Part shown: positions 44,502 to 54,618 of the stretch, in pieces
Layout of the letters: the number at the start of each line of letters is the position of its first letter
How positions within the stretch are numbered: position 1 is the stretch's first letter
Assembly (NCBI GenBank): GCA_006384855.1
Contig: VCJN01001923.1
Location: 38,706 to 102,705, forward strand
DNA: 64,000 nt
Source: Tetraselmis striata
Lineage: Eukaryota > Chlorophyta > Chlorodendrophyceae > Chlorodendrales > Chlorodendraceae
Direction: 5' to 3'
Made by a program: the position numbers and the translations under genes
The notes under the pieces: generated by a model
Databases searched by the model: none
Told to the model about the DNA's origin: nothing
Seen by the model: only the letters and a program-made list of their open reading frames with translations

Positions 44502-46568
44502 GTGACAGTTTTATCGTCGGCTAATTTTGAGCTCCCTCATGAGCCAGCTCTGGACGTCAATTCCCCTGTGGAATCAGCTGGTGTTATCCGCGATGGCTGG
44601 CAATTTTGGGACAGCATTACTGATTCAGTCAGAGACAGTCAGGTCAGAGACTGGGTCAGGCATGGCTACCGTATGAACTGGGCTGATGGTCCGGCACCAC
44701 CCAGCCACCTGCCAAATCACCCTTCCGCGCTGCAGCACCCCGATTTCATTGATGGGCAGATCGCTCCGTTATTGCCGCTGGGCCATATCAGAGAGGAACC
44801 TGTGCGCCATGTGGTGCTGAATCCTTTGGGTGTGGTCCCCAAACCCCATGGTGGACTCAGGCTGATCTGCGATCAGCGGCATGTCAACAAACACTTGGTT
44901 TACACTCCCTTCAGGATGGAGTCGTTATCTAAGCTGTCAGACCTGGTGAATCCCGGCGACATGCTGACCAGCATGGACCTGACCCAGGGCTACTACCATG
45001 TCCGCCTCCATGACTCAGCTGCACCTTACAGCGGGTTTGAATGGAGAGGAAGATTCTACACCTGGCGAGTTCTATGCTTCGGGCTGTCTGATGCCCCTCG
45101 CTGCTTTTCTAAAGTTATGGGAGTCCTGGTGCGACACTGGCGCAGTAAGGGCATCAGGATGCTCTGCTATCTGGATGACTGGTTGTTCATCTCTGGCTCT
45201 GTCAGAAAGGCGCATTTAACGACTCAGCGAGTGCTGGCCGATGTTGAGCGCGCCCATGTCAACATCAACTTCAAAAAATCCAGTCTGCGCCCTAGCTCCA
45301 CCATCACCCACCTGGGGTTTGACCTGGACACCGTGGCCGGCACCTTCTCTGTGCCTCAGAAGCGATGGGATGCCCTTCAGCTTGACATCCAGTCCCTACT
45401 GCATGGCCACCGCAAGCGCCACAAAGTCAAGTTCTTGGCCAGCTGTACTGGGAAATTGATTTCCATGGGGCTAGCATTGGGCCCAGTTTCTCGCCTCTTT
45501 TCTAGAGGTCTGTATGCCAACATTGCGCAAGCAGAACAGTGGGGTCACCACGTTGCCCTCTCTGAGGAATCCCGTGAAGAGCTACGGTTCTGGGCCCGAG
45601 TGTCTAGGCAGCAGTTTACTGGGCGCATCGTACCTGACCTGGACAGCAAACTGTCCGTTTTTATGGAGTGTGATGCTTCAGGCATCGGCTGGGGCGGTTT
45701 AGCCAGACCGACTGATGGCAGCTCAGACCCCGTCGCGAAAGCTCATGGCTTCTTCCTTCCGTGGGAACGCGTCGAGTCCTCGACACACCGTGAGACTCGT
45801 GGTCTTCTCTTCGTTTTGAAGTCCCTGTCACACCTGATCGCAGGCAGACGAGTGCAAGTCCAGGTGGATAATAAAAGTATGCTACCGGTTTGCCGGCACG
45901 GCTCTCGCTCGAGCCTGTCGCTGAACTCTGTCGCTCAACAGGTCTACCTCTTGTGTCTCTCCTTGGGAGCAGCTCTCTCTATTGTGTGGGCGTCCCGGGA
46001 TGAGAATCCGGACTCCGACGAGATTTCCAAGATGCTCGACAAAGATGACTGGCAACTGCTGCCCAAGTTTTTCCGGCGCCTCAGCCTGAAGTGGGGCATC
46101 CACCATGTCGACCGGTTCGCATCCGACCTGAACCATCAAGTACCGAGATTCTACTCGCGGTTCTGGTGCCCAGGATGCGAAGGAGTCGATGCTTTCAGCC
46201 ACTTCTGGGGTGGTAATGTGAATAATTGGATTAACGCTCCGTTTAGCTGCATTGGCCGAGTTGTGCGCAAGCTGAAAGCTGACCGCGCAGTCGCTACAGT
46301 CATAGTACCGCTTTGGCCTAGTCAGTCCTGGTGGACTTTAGTAGCTCCTGACGGTAGGCACCTGGCTGACTGTGTGGTCGATTGGGTCATGCTCGACAGC
46401 GGCGAAGAGCTATTCAGTTCTGGCGAGGGCAGTGGTAACAGCCGCCCGAGCTGCTCCAGGAACTGGCGCGTCCTTGCTCTGCGCATCGACTGCCGGCCCA
46501 GCGCGCGGCGCTCCCCAGCACGCCATCGCTGCCTCCACCCGCAGTGGTGTGACAGTCACGGCCCATGA
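44502..46568 (+). CDS. pol: Reverse transcriptase-RNase H polyprotein (PAT-like element)
   Basis: Copies element RNA into DNA. The frame is open for about 688 codons without a stop. No ATG lies near its start, the first in-frame one being in HGYRMNWADG, so translation may begin at a non-AUG codon, by frameshifting or after splicing. RT motifs: VPKPHGGLRLICDQRHVNKH, LTSMDLTQGYYHVRL with the first aspartate, FGLSDAPRCFSKVM, and YLDD at 45168-45179. RNase H motifs: FMECDASGIGWGG, HRETRGLL and VQVDNKSML. The C-terminal domain (HHVDRFASDLNHQVPRFYSR, then VIVPLWPSQSWWTLV) is the conserved tail of DIRS pol proteins. It overlaps the recombinase frame between 46372 and 46568. Confidence 0.93.
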   Translation: MTVLSSANFELPHEPALDVNSPVESAGVIRDGWQFWDSITDSVRDSQVRDWVRHGYRMNWADGPAPPSHLPNHPSALQHPDFIDGQIAPLLPLGHIREEPVRHVVLNPLGVVPKPHGGLRLICDQRHVNKHLVYTPFRMESLSKLSDLVNPGDMLTSMDLTQGYYHVRLHDSAAPYSGFEWRGRFYTWRVLCFGLSDAPRCFSKVMGVLVRHWRSKGIRMLCYLDDWLFISGSVRKAHLTTQRVLADVERAHVNINFKKSSLRPSSTITHLGFDLDTVAGTFSVPQKRWDALQLDIQSLLHGHRKRHKVKFLASCTGKLISMGLALGPVSRLFSRGLYANIAQAEQWGHHVALSEESREELRFWARVSRQQFTGRIVPDLDSKLSVFMECDASGIGWGGLARPTDGSSDPVAKAHGFFLPWERVESSTHRETRGLLFVLKSLSHLIAGRRVQVQVDNKSMLPVCRHGSRSSLSLNSVAQQVYLLCLSLGAALSIVWASRDENPDSDEISKMLDKDDWQLLPKFFRRLSLKWGIHHVDRFASDLNHQVPRFYSRFWCPGCEGVDAFSHFWGGNVNNWINAPFSCIGRVVRKLKADRAVATVIVPLWPSQSWWTLVAPDGRHLADCVVDWVMLDSGEELFSSGEGSGNSRPSCSRNWRVLALRIDCRPSARRSPARHRCLHPQWCDSHGP

Positions 46569-47724
46569 GTCGGCCATCACCCGTGGGTGTACATCCGCCT
46601 GGCCGTGTAACCCGGTGGCCCCCTCCGATGTGGCCGGCACATCTCTGTTTAATGCTTTGATCTCTTCAGCTCCGCAACAGTGGGCTGCTGGCTCTAATCG
46701 TGGCTATGCCTATATATGGAATCGCTTTGTGATGTTCTGCGAAGCTCGGTCACCTCCCATGTGCCCAATGCCAGCAGCCCCGATTGTGGTGGCTATGTTT
46801 TTACAAGCTCGGTTGGACGCCCGTTCTACCAACAGCTATTCAGTGATCAGGTCTGCGTCTGCGGCTATATCGCAGATGCATCGGCTGAATATGCATCCCA
46901 GTCCTACCTTATCCCCGTGTTGCACCTCTGTCCGGGCAGCAGCCAAGCGCACCCTGGGGCTCGCCGTGAAGAACGCCAAGGAGCCCTTCGCATGGTCTGA
47001 CATCGCGAAGCTGGTCCGCCTTCGCTGCAAGGACGACTCAGGTATTTGTTCCTGGATAGTGGCATTTGCCGCAGCCGTCAGTTTTGCCGGCTTCTGCCGC
47101 TACAGCGACCTCCGGGTCCTCCGGTGGGAGGACGTCTCCTTCCTCCCGACTTACCTGGAATTCCGCTTCGTGAAGCGCAAGAACGACCAGCACCGCCTGT
47201 GTGGCAAAGTGCGGGTCGCCAAGATGCACGGCGCCGTGGTGTGCGTATATGGACTCCTGTGACGGTACCAGGCAGTCATGATCCGCTGGGCAACACCCAC
47301 CCTACCAGTGTTCCCGGGGTTCAGCGGCACAGTCCTACGGCACAAGGGCGAGCTGGGGATGGTTCCTTCATCTTCCCCTATTGAGTACCCCACATTCAGA
47401 CGCTACCTCGCACGGTGGTTGGGCCCGCTGCTCACCCCTGTGATGACTGAATCCGCTTTCCTGTCCCGATTCGGCACCCAGTCCAGCCGAAGTGGCGGCG
47501 CTTCCGCCGCCGCTAACGCAGACATCCCGTTCGCAACATGGGGCCAGCATGGTGGCTGGAAGTCAACATCTGCTCAGCTCCGCTATATGGGGCTGGATGA
47601 AGAGCACGTCCTTTCCGTGTCGCGAGCGATTCTGTCACTTGCCGAAGAGGACGAACTGGACGATGGTGACGGTGACGGTTCACCATCCGACACTGACTCG
47701 AATCCCTCCCGGGAAGCAACTTAG
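46372..47724 (+). CDS. Tyrosine recombinase (PAT-like element), split by one TGA
   Basis: It integrates the circular cDNA by strand exchange at a short core, here probably AAAAC. One frame is open from 46372 to 47724 apart from TGA at 47260-47262 (GLL, stop, RYQAV). The N-terminal core-binding part contains WAAGSNRGYAYIWNRFVMFC and MFLQARLDARSTNSYSV. The catalytic part has FAGFCRYSDLRVLRWEDV with the first arginine, TQSSRSGGASAAA with the second arginine (47488-47490), GGWKSTS and LRYMGLDEE with the tyrosine (47584-47586). The histidine usually opening the H-x-x-R box is replaced by Q or S here, so activity is doubtful. The acidic C-terminus is rich in D, E and S. A real start site is not resolved. 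The TGA may be a mutation or readthrough site. Confidence 0.88.
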
Positions 47725-47870
47725 GTCCCGTTCTAGTGGCATTTTTTGTACCGTACCGGTAATGCCCCATTCCTACATCTGTACCTAACTGAATGTAATC
47801 CACTATGTGATTTGGCTTACTTATATCCGTGTACGGGCCCCGCCAGACCGGCCACTGTTCTTTCATCTGT

Positions 47871-47938
47871 TGGATCTTTCGGTCCCAGCCGACCCCGTAC
47901 ATTTTGATGCAAAATCTACGCTGTGTAGCTGCGAAAAC
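47871..47938 (+). repeat. Split direct repeat B1
   Basis: 68 bp, starting TGGATCTTTCGGTCCCAGCC and ending GCTGCGAAAAC. It is identical to B2 except for a T/C-type difference near the end (CTGTGTAGC against CTGTCTAGC). Its upstream neighbour CGCCAGACCGG is the inverse of CCGGTCTGGCGG before B2. Confidence 0.95.
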
Positions 47939-48134
47939 TGTAGGGTTTCCTTGAGAGGAACGACCTAGGAAGCCCTGGTTTTCGCAGCGCCGTCAGGGTT
48001 AAGTGACGACCCTGCCGGCCCGGTACGCCAGTACCGGCCGGCGCCGGTCCGACGGCGCCCTTTAACCGAGTATAAAGGGCGGCCGCGGACCGGGGGCGCC
48101 TTCAGTTGTTGGAAGGCACCCGACTATATTGTCT
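47934..48134 (+). repeat. Split direct repeat A2
   Basis: 201 bp matching A1 nearly base for base. It overlaps B1 by AAAAC. Confidence 0.95.
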
Positions 48135-48494
48135 CCCACCCACCCGCCCGGAGACAATTATTCGCTTGTGTAGTACGTTTCCGGATGCTGCTCGATTTAG
48201 ATTAGGGATAGTCTGGTTAGTTGTGAAAGCACCCGAGGTGGGGAGTGAATATCATTTTGATATACGTCATCCCACAGGGGTGTTGCGTGTCCGATAAGCC
48301 CAGGTGCGGCAGCAATTAGTTAGGCTTTCCTAACATCTTAGCCGTGATGAGAGGCCGAGAGCAACATAGCGGAATGTACTGTCCTGATGAGCCACGTGAT
48401 CGCTGGTGGCATGTAATTTACAAACACCGGCGGGGGCTCGGGACGCGCGGCGCCTTTCCGGACACCATCCGGTCTGGCGGCCCCGTACCAGTCG

Positions 48495-48562
48495 TGGATC
48501 TTTCGGTCCCAGCCGACCCCGTACATTTTGATGCAAAATCTACGCTGTCTAGCTGCGAAAAC
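48495..48562 (+). repeat. Split direct repeat B2 (right end of element)
   Basis: 68 bp matching B1 and ending GCTGCGAAAAC. Host sequence (ACGCTGCAGTATT) follows. Confidence 0.95.
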
Positions 48563-48709
48563 ACGCTGCAGTATTAATCCCGCCACGCTCGCGGAAAATG
48601 ATGCAAGGATTATTCGCTAGCGAATCCTGTAGTCGCTGTCAGTCGCTAATGCCGAGTACCTAAACGCTCCATCATGGTTGGCGTTGGCGAAACGATAATG
48701 AACTCACGG

Positions 48710-48792
48710 TCGCTGTAGAGGACCTTTCTGATTGCCTTTTATTTTGGTGATTTCCGATATCGCCTTCTGCTGCTAGCTCATGTAAATATCAC
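48710..48792 (+). mobile_element. 83-bp LINE tail insertion with 15-bp target duplication
   Basis: ATAATGAACTCACGG occurs at 48695-48709 and 48793-48807, flanking an R2 tail that begins TCGCTGTAGAGG and ends ATGTAAATATCAC. This is the hallmark of a very short 5'-truncated non-LTR insertion. Confidence 0.9.
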
Positions 48793-48807
48793 ATAATGAA
48801 CTCACGG

Positions 48808-49330
48808 CCTATAAATGTATACGCGCCAAGGCAATACATGCAGTGAAGTACAATGCATCAACTGCGGAAACTGGACACGCACACCATCGGCATCACGTGG
48901 ACCAATCATGTTAAGGTAAAATCACGCATATATCACAAAATGTAAACGAATTCACATGCCACCGTTCCAAGTCAGAGGTAGGTGTTGCCAAAGCATGGAT
49001 GTCACTTCAGCAATCCGTCTTACTTCGAATGTATTGAGATATGTACTTTCGTCACATCACCATTATGTGCACTCATGACCAACTAACTCGTCCCACCAAC
49101 GCTCCCGTTCCACATCCCCCTCCAACCACGCATGCCCATCCCACGAAGCCGCCTCCAACACCATGCCAAGGACCTTGCAGGTGCTGATTTGAGCTTGTGC
49201 TTGAGCTCGAGCTTGTGCTGATGAATGAGCGGTCCCTGCGAGGTGAGCATGAAACCCCAAGTCTACACTAGCTAGGCTCCCGGACTCCCTTGTTATCAGC
49301 TTGTATTATCTTGTATTTGCCCCGTATTCT
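48808..49330. other. Spacer without recognisable gene
   Basis: Only short frames. A small run of GAGCTTGTGCTTGAGCTCGA-like tandem words lies near 49190-49220. Confidence 0.45.
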
Positions 49331-51090
49331 TTCTAGTATAATGGCACTCGTCAATAGTCATTCCGTGACATACTCGTAATAAATAACTGCATAATGCGCA
49401 TATATCACACGTCATCGCGACGCAATATCCGCGGTGGTGTATCCGTATCTGGCTCTAGAAGCCCGGCAATCTCGCTACGCTCTGGCCTAATCCGCGATAG
49501 CGTGCGCGGCGGTGGGCGGCGAGGCGCGCGGCAGGGGGCGCGGCGAGGCGCGCGGCAGTGGACGGGCGGAATAAATAAATTGCACCCGGTTTCGGCCGCC
49601 GGGACCGCCACGGCGGCGGGCCTACTGCTCGCGGGCGGCTACAGCTGCCAGCACGGCGGTCTGGCGGCCGGCCCGCGACCCGAACGCCCCACCGCCCGCC
49701 TTGGCCTCAGCATCACCCCGCCCCCGGGCTGGCACTCCAGCCGCCGGCTTGGCGGGCTGCTTGGCCTTCTTGGCCCGGGGCTCCGGGCTATTGCCCTCGT
49801 CGACGTTCTCGCCGGGGAAGGCTTGCGTGGCGGCAAGGTTCTTGACCGCGTTGCTGTTGTGCTTGATGATGCCGCCCGCCCTCTTCTGGTGCTGTGCCAG
49901 CACGTTCTCCAAGCCGTGTAACTTTGGCGACGCAGTGGTGCCCGCCAGCGACAGCGACTTGACCTACCTTGTTGCGCTGAGCCTTCGATACGATCGGCTT
50001 ACCGCCAAACGTAGGGACTGGGCGGGGGTCTGACACAACGACTGCGAAAGTCAGAATGCGTGTTGATTGCTCGTCGCGGCGGTGGCTGTGTAATAATTGA
50101 ACAAGTGCGAAAACAAACGCAACTCACCTGCGTCTTCATTCCGAGTGCGGCGTCACCTCGCAGACCTCCTCCTCGCCCTTGAACATCACGTTTGAAGGGG
50201 TTTCTTGCCGGCTTGGTAGTGCCTCCCCAGCTCGCTCTGCTGCTAGGCCCTTGCAAGGTCGAGGGCCTTCGCGAGTCGGTCCTCGCTCGGCGATGGTCCC
50301 TTCTTCCTACCGACTTGGCCGTCCTTGCCCTCATCATGGAAGTAGTGCCGAGCGAGGTAGTTCCTCACGTTCCCCTGCTTCATGTACATCACAAAGTGCG
50401 TCGTCAGCACAACCCACAAGGATGGTCGCAGTGGGGTTGGAAGGGAGAGGGGGTGTACTTTCGGGACGCGGCGATGACAGTCATCTCCTTGGCGCAGATG
50501 TGGTTTTCGGCTGTGTAGCCGGCACGGTAGTTGAAGGTAGCGTAGCAGATCTGCTCGATGTACAGGGGCGCGGCGATGGGAAACCTCGGCGTCTTCTTTA
50601 AAGGGTAAGCGCTTTAGAGGGATCCTTATTGCGCAAGGATCCCCGTCTGAGTGTCGCGCGGCCATCATTAGTCAAAGACAGGCGGCAGCACCGCCTTATT
50701 GTCCTAAGCCGCAAGAGCCGCAATAAGCCGCAAGAGCAACATCAAAAACGCAGCACGGGGCGGTCGACGCCTGTGAAATTCAAATCCTCTACGCAGTCAC
50801 GTAAGCCACCCGCCGACTCACTGTACCTTTCCACTGAGACAATAATAGCCCCCCGCTCGTGGGATTATGGCATGGACCGTCGACGTACGTAGGCGTTCTT
50901 AACGCCGGTACCCATGCATGTCAGATCATGCGTGGGCGGTCCGGGGGGGGGGGGGGGGGGAAGGGGGGGGGGGAGGGTGCTGGGTTCAAGATCTGGGCAC
51001 GCGTCGCGTCGGGTACGGACGAGGTAAAATACAGCGTAATTCACCCTCATCGGACGCTTGAAAACCTGCCTCAAGCAGGTTTTTCCCACG
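49331..51090 (-). mobile_element. Family R4, copy B
   Basis: Shares with copy A the end CTAGTATAATGGCACTCGTC-like sequence and all exon-like blocks down to the block near 51050-51080 (GCTTGAAAACCTGCC). There the homology stops, and the first exon seen in copy A is absent. A long G tract interrupts it at 50940-50970. Confidence 0.65.
49405..50690 (-). pseudogene. Unknown R4 gene, copy B, 5'-truncated
   Basis: Minus-strand blocks: LARHYFHDEGKDGQVGRKKG (near 50340), SDPRPVPTFGGKPIVSKAQR (50036-49975), QKRAGGIIKHNSNAVKNLAA (near 49890), ending in a proline/alanine-rich exon. It reads through where copy A has a stop after KTIVSSV, so copy B is better preserved here. Without the first exon it is probably not a complete gene. 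Function unknown. Confidence 0.45.
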
Positions 51091-51155
51091 AAGGAAATAA
51101 GCATGAGATCGGGGCGGAAGGACCGCCATAGGCAGCTGTATATTAATTTACTGTA

Positions 51156-51400
51156 CATTGCACTGGTGTGAATTACAAAAAAGGGCAGTTCCCCAGAATT
51201 AGAAAATCAACACAGCAAGCCGCCTAAAAGCGGCCCGCATCCCGCATTGCACTGGTGTATATTGCACTGGTGTGAATTACAAAAAGGGCAGTTCCCCAGA
51301 ATTAGAAAATCAACACAGCAAGCCGCCTAAAAGCGGCCCGCATCCCGCATAAGGCGGGATGGATGAGTGATGCGCACACCGTTCAGAGTCCGGGCCACGC
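51156..51400 (+). repeat. R3 hairpin repeat, tandemly duplicated (~105-bp unit)
   Basis: Two adjacent copies each run from GTGTGAATTACAAAAA(A)GG to GGCCCGCATCCCGCAT, joined by a short TATTGCACTGGT bridge. Each contains the AAGCCGCCTAAAAGCGGC hairpin. Confidence 0.85.
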
Positions 51401-51607
51401 GAGCACGTACGAGCGACGTACGAGCGTAGTATATTGCACTGGTACCCGTAGCGACTACTCGCTCGTACGAGCGACGCGCCCACTGCGCGCATACTAGTAC
51501 GGGCGGAAAAAACAGTATTTACGGGCGGTAGTCCGAGCGAAGCGTATTATACTCGTACACTCGTATGTACCAGCAGGGGTAACCCCTGGTACCATGCGGT
51601 ATCGGTA

Positions 51608-51760
51608 CGAGTACTGGTGTAAATTACAAAAAGTCCAGTAGAAACAAATCGTCCACCGCTAAAAGCAGTATTGTATGCTAAAAAAGATCAACCTGAACAC
51701 AGAAAGCCGCCAATAAAAAGCAGCCCGCATTTCGCATCCGGGAACGGGTACTGGTGTAAA
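51608..51760 (+). repeat. R3 hairpin repeat copy plus a restart
   Basis: TACTGGTGTAAATTACAAAA appears at about 51610 and again near 51750, with the CAAATCGTCCACCGCTAAAA element between. Confidence 0.7.
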
Positions 51761-52377
51761 TTACAAAAAGGTCGATCAGTAAGGCAGGTCCGATTTAATG
51801 TTATGTTTTAGTACTCTACTTTCCGGAGAAACAGGGGGGGGTGGGGTTCACTTTTAAAGTGGCCTCAACTTTATGTTCACGTACTTAAGCAGTACTTGGC
51901 GGCTGGGAGCGGTGCATGAGCGGCTGGGGGCTCAGCCCCGCACAGCCGCCGTGACTATACCGTGTTGGTTACGTGGATAGCGTCTAGAGAACGCACGGAA
52001 AGTCTTGAATATTGTAAGTCTTTAATATCCAGGCCAGGCATACAGCAGCTAAGCAGCATCATACTACATGGAGGGGTGACTAGGCCACCGTATGGTTGGT
52101 TTGTCATGATGCGGACTGTAATATGGTGATGGTTCAAAAAAGTGCCCCACCCCCTCTCCATTTTATGCTTGCATATATGGCAGGGAACACCCTCTTGCAC
52201 ACAGCCATGCATTGAAACCATTAAAAAAGTCATGCTAGTGGTGGTAATTATGCAACTTTGGGCATGTTCTAATAAGTACTGTGAGATCAACATAAATAAA
52301 GTAGAGGGGGGTGGAAACAGAGGGGGGGGAGGGGGGGGGGGGGGGGTTAGAAAACATAAAATTAATTCGGACCTGCC

Positions 52378-52510
52378 TAACAAATCCACCGCTAAAAGCA
52401 GTCGTACTAAAAGATCATAAACACAAGCAGCTTAAAAACGGCCCATATTAACCCGCACGAGGCGGGTTGCTGGATGAGTGACCCGCGTCCAGTTGGGAAT
52501 CCGGGCCACA
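52378..52510 (+). repeat. R3 hairpin repeat copy, 5'-truncated
   Basis: Starts within CAAATCCACCGCTAAAAGC and ends near GGGAATCCGGGCCACACG. Confidence 0.7.
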
Positions 52511-53140
52511 CGGGTGAGCGATGGGGATCCACACACGCGCTGCACAGCAATTTCGGCAACGGGATGGCGGAAGAATCTGCGCCGTATGATAAGGCAGCGA
52601 GCATGCACGATCTCGAGCCCCCGCCAAGCTCAGGACCCCGAGAAAATCTTATGATAAAGGCGTCTTGGTGAGCCGAGGTGGTGCTCAGAGTGTCTCGCGA
52701 TGAGAGGGAACCCCGATCCGCGGCCTGGCGTGCGACAGCGCGCACCGTGCGGCGCACCCCCTTGCTGACCTCACTCACAGTGCCAAAGACCATGCCCGTG
52801 TACTCCGACATGTCGGGGATGTCTCGATGTGGGGCCTTGTGACCCGGCCGGCTCCGTGTTGTGCCACGTCGCATCTCGCATTGCCAGCGCCCGTTGCATG
52901 AAGCCCAACATGGAGTGCTCAAACCTATCCACAGCCGGGGCCCGCGCACCACAGTGTAACTACTTAACAGTTTTCGGTGCCGCCGCATATTCTTGAATTG
53001 CTCCAGTGACATGGGCTTCAACCTCCGAGAATCATAGCTCATGGTCACGACATTGAAGGCCATGAGGGAGAGCTCTCCGTCCGGCACGGGTAATAATGTC
53101 CTTGAGCTCGTCCGGGTACGGTGTTGCCAAAAATAAAGCA
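52511..53140 (-). CDS. Unknown minus-strand coding-like stretch
   Basis: The reading from 53141 includes LKPMSLEQFKNMRRHRKLLS and MVFGTVSEVSKGVRRTVRAV. It lacks a recognisable domain and runs into repeat R3 below 52510, so its end is not genuine. It may belong with the fragments at 53.7-54.1 kb. Confidence 0.22.
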
Positions 53141-53189
53141 TTGCCTGCTAGAACAAGCGATTCACCTCCCGGCTTACAACGATGCCCAA

Positions 53190-53690
53190 ATCGTGAACAC
53201 AATGATCGCGAAAGGCGGCAGCGACAGCCTCGTGTTGTGCGGCATCTCCAAATGCCGGGAGGTTATGAATCTTTTACAGTTTCACAATACATGTATTAAT
53301 GATTCATATCAACCCATATAGCGTTGTGCACGGCAATGCCATACTTGCGACAGTCACAACCAATCGAGACTTGAAGACAAAGGTGGTGGTGCGCATTGGT
53401 GGTTCAGAGACCATGTACTACAATGTTTTTTAGAATACAGAAATGTTACAAGTTGGCACCACCCATCCACTGGGTCAAATATTACTGCTATCGTCGGAAA
53501 TGGTCGACATGCCAGGCCGACCTCTAGCAGCACGCCCATTGCCAACGGCTTCACCGTGGAGTCAGACGGAAGCGTGAACACAATGATCGCGAAAGGCGGC
53601 AGCGATAGCATCGTGTTGTACGCGCAAGTGGGCGTAGTCTCCAAATGCCGGGAGGTTCATGAGCGCGTACTAGCCATAATGGAGGTCGAC
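53190..53690 (+). repeat. Duplicated ~80-bp coding-like segment
   Basis: GTGAACACAATGATCGCGAA occurs at about 53192 and 53573, each followed by similar sequence through CCGGGAGGTT. The second copy reads VNTMIAKGGSDSIVLYAQVG and ends at a TAG near 53696. The duplication is partial (the second copy has an extra 15-20 bp). Confidence 0.7.
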
Positions 53691-53699
53691 AATTAGGTG

Positions 53700-54112
53700 A
53701 TGGGGTTGGGCTTTGTCGAGGGCAAAATGATATGACTCCCAACCACCGGGACCATGCATGGGCTCGGTAGAAAAAAAAGTACCCGGCGGCGACCTCCCGC
53801 AGCTCATGCGGAGTCATGACCGTCCGCTCAGTGGGGATGGCCACCGTCCATATGCCCGACGCCGCGTCGAGCTTACCGACTAACAAGATCCGTTCCCCAC
53901 AGGATCTTATGTGACAGGTTATGTGACAGGGAGAGTGCACACCTCATTTTGAAGCCGCGAGTAGTTGGCATGGTCAAGGAATGCCGTGAGCTCCTTTTGC
54001 GAGCTCGACGCAGCCTCCGCCTCATCAAGCCCTCAAGCTCCATCACGCGGGCGTCCGCATCGTTGAGGTGGCCAGCAGCAGCCGCTTGAAAGCGCCCCCA
54101 GGCATCGCGCAC
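53700..54112 (-). CDS. Unknown minus-strand gene fragment
   Basis: Two coherent blocks: RDAWGRFQAAAAGHLNDADA with a basic segment MRRRLRRARKRSS (about 54112-53940), and GERILLVGKLDAASGIWTVA followed by MTPHELREVAAGYFFFYRA (about 53910-53760). The second could be a small beta-rich domain. Not recognised. It resembles N-terminal pieces of transposon genes. Confidence 0.3.
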
Positions 54113-54130
54113 CTAGTACTGGTGCCTCCA

Positions 54131-54254
54131 ATTTGCTTGATGGCTATAACGGAGCGTCGCCTACCCTGGGCTTTCCGTAACTGGATTGCTGCCTAAACGG
54201 CCGTCGTAGAGACGCTGCAGGAGTTTCACTGGTGCCAGTCCTGTCCCGGGGGCG
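54131..54254 (-). repeat. Dispersed repeat R1 copy, inverted
   Basis: Runs from GCTATAACGGAGCGTCGCC to CCTGTCCCGGGGGCG. A second tiny R1 start (CCCGCTCCCGGGATAGGACT) lies at 54311-54334 in plus orientation. Confidence 0.85.
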
Positions 54255-54618
54255 AAAAAAGCTGGTGCCTGCACCTGTATCGCCTCCCGCATACGGTGCC
54301 CAGTTTTTTTCCCGCTCCCGGGATAGGACTGGCAGCGACAGTAAATAGATTCTGATGTAGTCGCTACAGGTAGTAATCCTTAGTCAGGCGTGAGGGCAGG
54401 GTACCTGTATATGTCTACCGTATCTTACAAATACGTGTACCTTCCCGTAATACGTATGCGGCAATATATTCCGAGAGACCAAGCCCAGACAGAAAAAGGA
54501 TTTATGGCCGCTATCATGATATCATCAGCATCGCGATCTCCAGTTCACTCCCTTGCCACTACCCGTATGTGGTGCTGGTCTGTTAGTTACCTCGCCGCTC
54601 GATTATATGGTGTCTAGA

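Larger units (their letters stand above)
42706..48562 (+). mobile_element. PAT-like DIRS-group retrotransposon with split direct repeats
   Basis: The order is A1 (42706-42906), gag, RT-RNase H, tyrosine recombinase, B1 (47871-47938), A2 (47934-48134), 360 bp, B2 (48495-48562). A1/A2 and B1/B2 are near-identical direct repeats. B1 and A2 overlap by AAAAC. A1 begins and B2 ends with the same AAAAC, so joining the two element ends recreates the internal B1A2 junction, as required for a circular intermediate. No target duplication is expected or seen. Kangaroo (Volvox) and TOC3 (Chlamydomonas) are known algal relatives of this architecture. Near-identical repeats imply a recent insertion. Confidence 0.92.

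Noticed and set aside
48376-48410. CTGATGAG followed by a GCCAC/GTGGC stem, like a hammerhead ribozyme core
   Set aside because: The conserved GAAA after stem II is absent (ATG follows), and no matching stem I/III was found.
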